DNA from: an uncultured Thiotrichaceae bacterium | GTDB taxonomy: Bacteria; Pseudomonadota; Gammaproteobacteria; Thiotrichales; Thiotrichaceae | Direction of reading: 5' to 3' | Assembly (NCBI GenBank): GCA_937931765.1 | Contig: CALHAO010000169.1 | Location: 1-5,244, forward strand | Length of the DNA: 5,244 bases | Translations under genes and position numbers: made by a program | Notes under the pieces: model-generated | Told to the model about the DNA's origin: nothing | The model's input: the letters and a program-made list of their open reading frames with translations, nothing else | Database searches by the model: none | Part shown: positions 4,300 to 5,244 of the stretch, in pieces | How positions within the stretch are numbered: the first letter of the stretch is position 1 | Layout: each line of letters begins with the position of its first letter

Positions 4300-5244
4300 C
4301 TAAGCCCGACGCTGTTTAAACGCAGAAGCCCCGGCACTCCACAACGTATGCAATACCGTGCCCCATGCCGACAATTTCTCATCTGGCTGCTTACCTTTAG
4401 CCATGCGGTGAATCTGTGTTTCAAACCACGTCAGGCTCAACGCCACCAGTGCATCAAGACTCTTTTTCCCAGTAGTCGGTTCAGGCAATACAATCCGGTA
4501 GTCAGGATCAGCCAGCACCCTATTAGCCATATCGGGCACCACCGCCAATGGCCTCGCCAACCCGACCATATCGGTGGCACCGGAAGCAATCGCATCACGC
4601 ATGGCATGACTGCTGCGGAAACCACCCGTGACAGCCAACGGTGTTTTGACATAGCCACGCAGGCTCTCAGCATAAGCCAGAAAATACGCTTCACGCTTAC
4701 GCGTACTGTCCGCGACTTTATGTCCCATCATTGAAGGGCTTTCATAGGTGCCGCCGGAAATTTCAATCAGGTCAATGCCCATCGCTTCCAAGGTCTTGAC
4801 CACACCCATTGACTCTACTTCACTAAAGCCGTCCTTCATAAAATCAGCAGAATTTAACTTAATGCCCACCGGGTAATCATCACCCACCTCAGCGCGGATA
4901 GCCTGATACAACTCACGCAGAAAATTCATCCGGCGTTCGTCATCACCACCCCAGTGATCATCACGCTGATTATGTCTGGGCGATAAAAACTGACTGACTA
5001 AATAACCATGTGCACCGTGGATTTGCACACCATCAAAACCAGCTACTTTCACCAACCTGGCCGCCGTGGCAAAGCGCTGAATGATGGCTTTAATCTCATC
5101 ATCCGACAAAGCACGCGGGCAATTAAAGCCTTTGCCAACACTACCGGTTAACGGAATCGCTGAAGGTGCAACCGGCGCTTTATTTAGAAAGTTGGGGATC
5201 TGTTTCCCCGGATGATTCAGCTGCGCCCAGATAGCACAGCCACC
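4300..5244 (-). CDS. NADH:flavin oxidoreductase, Old Yellow Enzyme family (N-terminus outside window)
   Basis: The frame is open from the right edge to a TAG at 4302-4300, giving 314 visible residues; the family is usually 360-420, so some 60-100 N-terminal residues are missing. It is an FMN-dependent TIM-barrel enzyme reducing activated C=C bonds or related substrates with NAD(P)H. Seen in order are WAQLNHPGKQ (visible 6-15; FMN-contacting Gln), APSAIPL, PRALSDDEI, GFDGVQIHGAHGYLVSQFLS with the substrate-binding pair His76 and His79, the downstream WGG motif, VGIKLNSADF, and the phosphate-binding TGGFR and GLARPLA. There is no C-terminal 4Fe-4S/FAD module, so it is the single-domain type rather than 2,4-dienoyl-CoA reductase. 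The TTG at 5109 is internal, since family motifs continue upstream of it. The physiological substrate is unknown. Confidence 0.9.
   Translation of the reverse strand, partial: GGCAIWAQLNHPGKQIPNFLNKAPVAPSAIPLTGSVGKGFNCPRALSDDEIKAIIQRFATAARLVKVAGFDGVQIHGAHGYLVSQFLSPRHNQRDDHWGGDDERRMNFLRELYQAIRAEVGDDYPVGIKLNSADFMKDGFSEVESMGVVKTLEAMGIDLIEISGGTYESPSMMGHKVADSTRKREAYFLAYAESLRGYVKTPLAVTGGFRSSHAMRDAIASGATDMVGLARPLAVVPDMANRVLADPDYRIVLPEPTTGKKSLDALVALSLTWFETQIHRMAKGKQPDEKLSAWGTVLHTLWSAGASAFKQRRA

Noticed and set aside
4276..4734. Plus-strand 152-codon frame opposite the oxidoreductase.
   Set aside because: It lies antisense to a clear enzyme gene and has no family resemblance.
5107..5109. TTG as start of the oxidoreductase.
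   Set aside because: Conserved family motifs, including WAQLNHPGKQ, continue upstream in frame to the window edge.

Overview
The window reads as a Gammaproteobacterium-like chromosomal segment of moderate GC content. This rests on overall protein resemblance only: a short ComEA-type secreted helix-hairpin-helix (HhH) protein, a metal-type MerR regulator and an Old Yellow Enzyme of proteobacterial style. No ribosomal RNA or other diagnostic gene is present, so genus-level placement is not possible. There is no transposase, CRISPR array, tRNA or phage gene.

Layout. At the left edge, the 3' end of a MerR-family regulator (1-297, +) runs into the window. Every other gene is on the minus strand. 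Reading them in their own direction from the right edge, they are: an Old Yellow Enzyme family flavin oxidoreductase that enters from outside (5244-4300); a stand-alone protein with two copies of an HhH-like domain (3998-3339); a secreted ComEA-like protein with a long lysine-rich, histone-H1-like tail (3071-2361); and a cytoplasmic-type sulfatase/phosphonate monoester hydrolase family enzyme (2187-502). The genes are separated by 170-300 base gaps, so each is probably its own transcription unit rather than part of one operon.

The intergenic regions hold the most interesting signals. Between the sulfatase and the merR 3' end, the minus strand carries a perfect TATAAT -10 box with a TTGCAA -35 box, then two nested inverted repeats, then a textbook intrinsic terminator with a T6 tail. 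This is the layout of a free-standing small RNA of about 105 nt. Upstream of the sulfatase lies a near-consensus sigma-54 (-24/-12) promoter, correctly placed 22 bases ahead of a start codon with a good Shine-Dalgarno sequence. It suggests activator-dependent control of the enzyme, and it also shows that the longer upstream reading frame is not the true start. A long perfect hairpin lies between the two HhH genes, and smaller inverted repeats lie elsewhere.

How the genes work together is not evident. The two HhH proteins are neighbours and both probably contact nucleic acid, one outside the cytoplasm (DNA uptake or surface DNA binding) and one inside, but they belong to different families. 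The sulfatase and the flavin oxidoreductase look like independent catabolic or detoxifying enzymes. I see no complete new multi-gene system. The best candidates for something undescribed are the small RNA locus, the sigma-54-driven sulfatase with a CxSxR maturation motif, and the ComEA protein with a histone-like tail.
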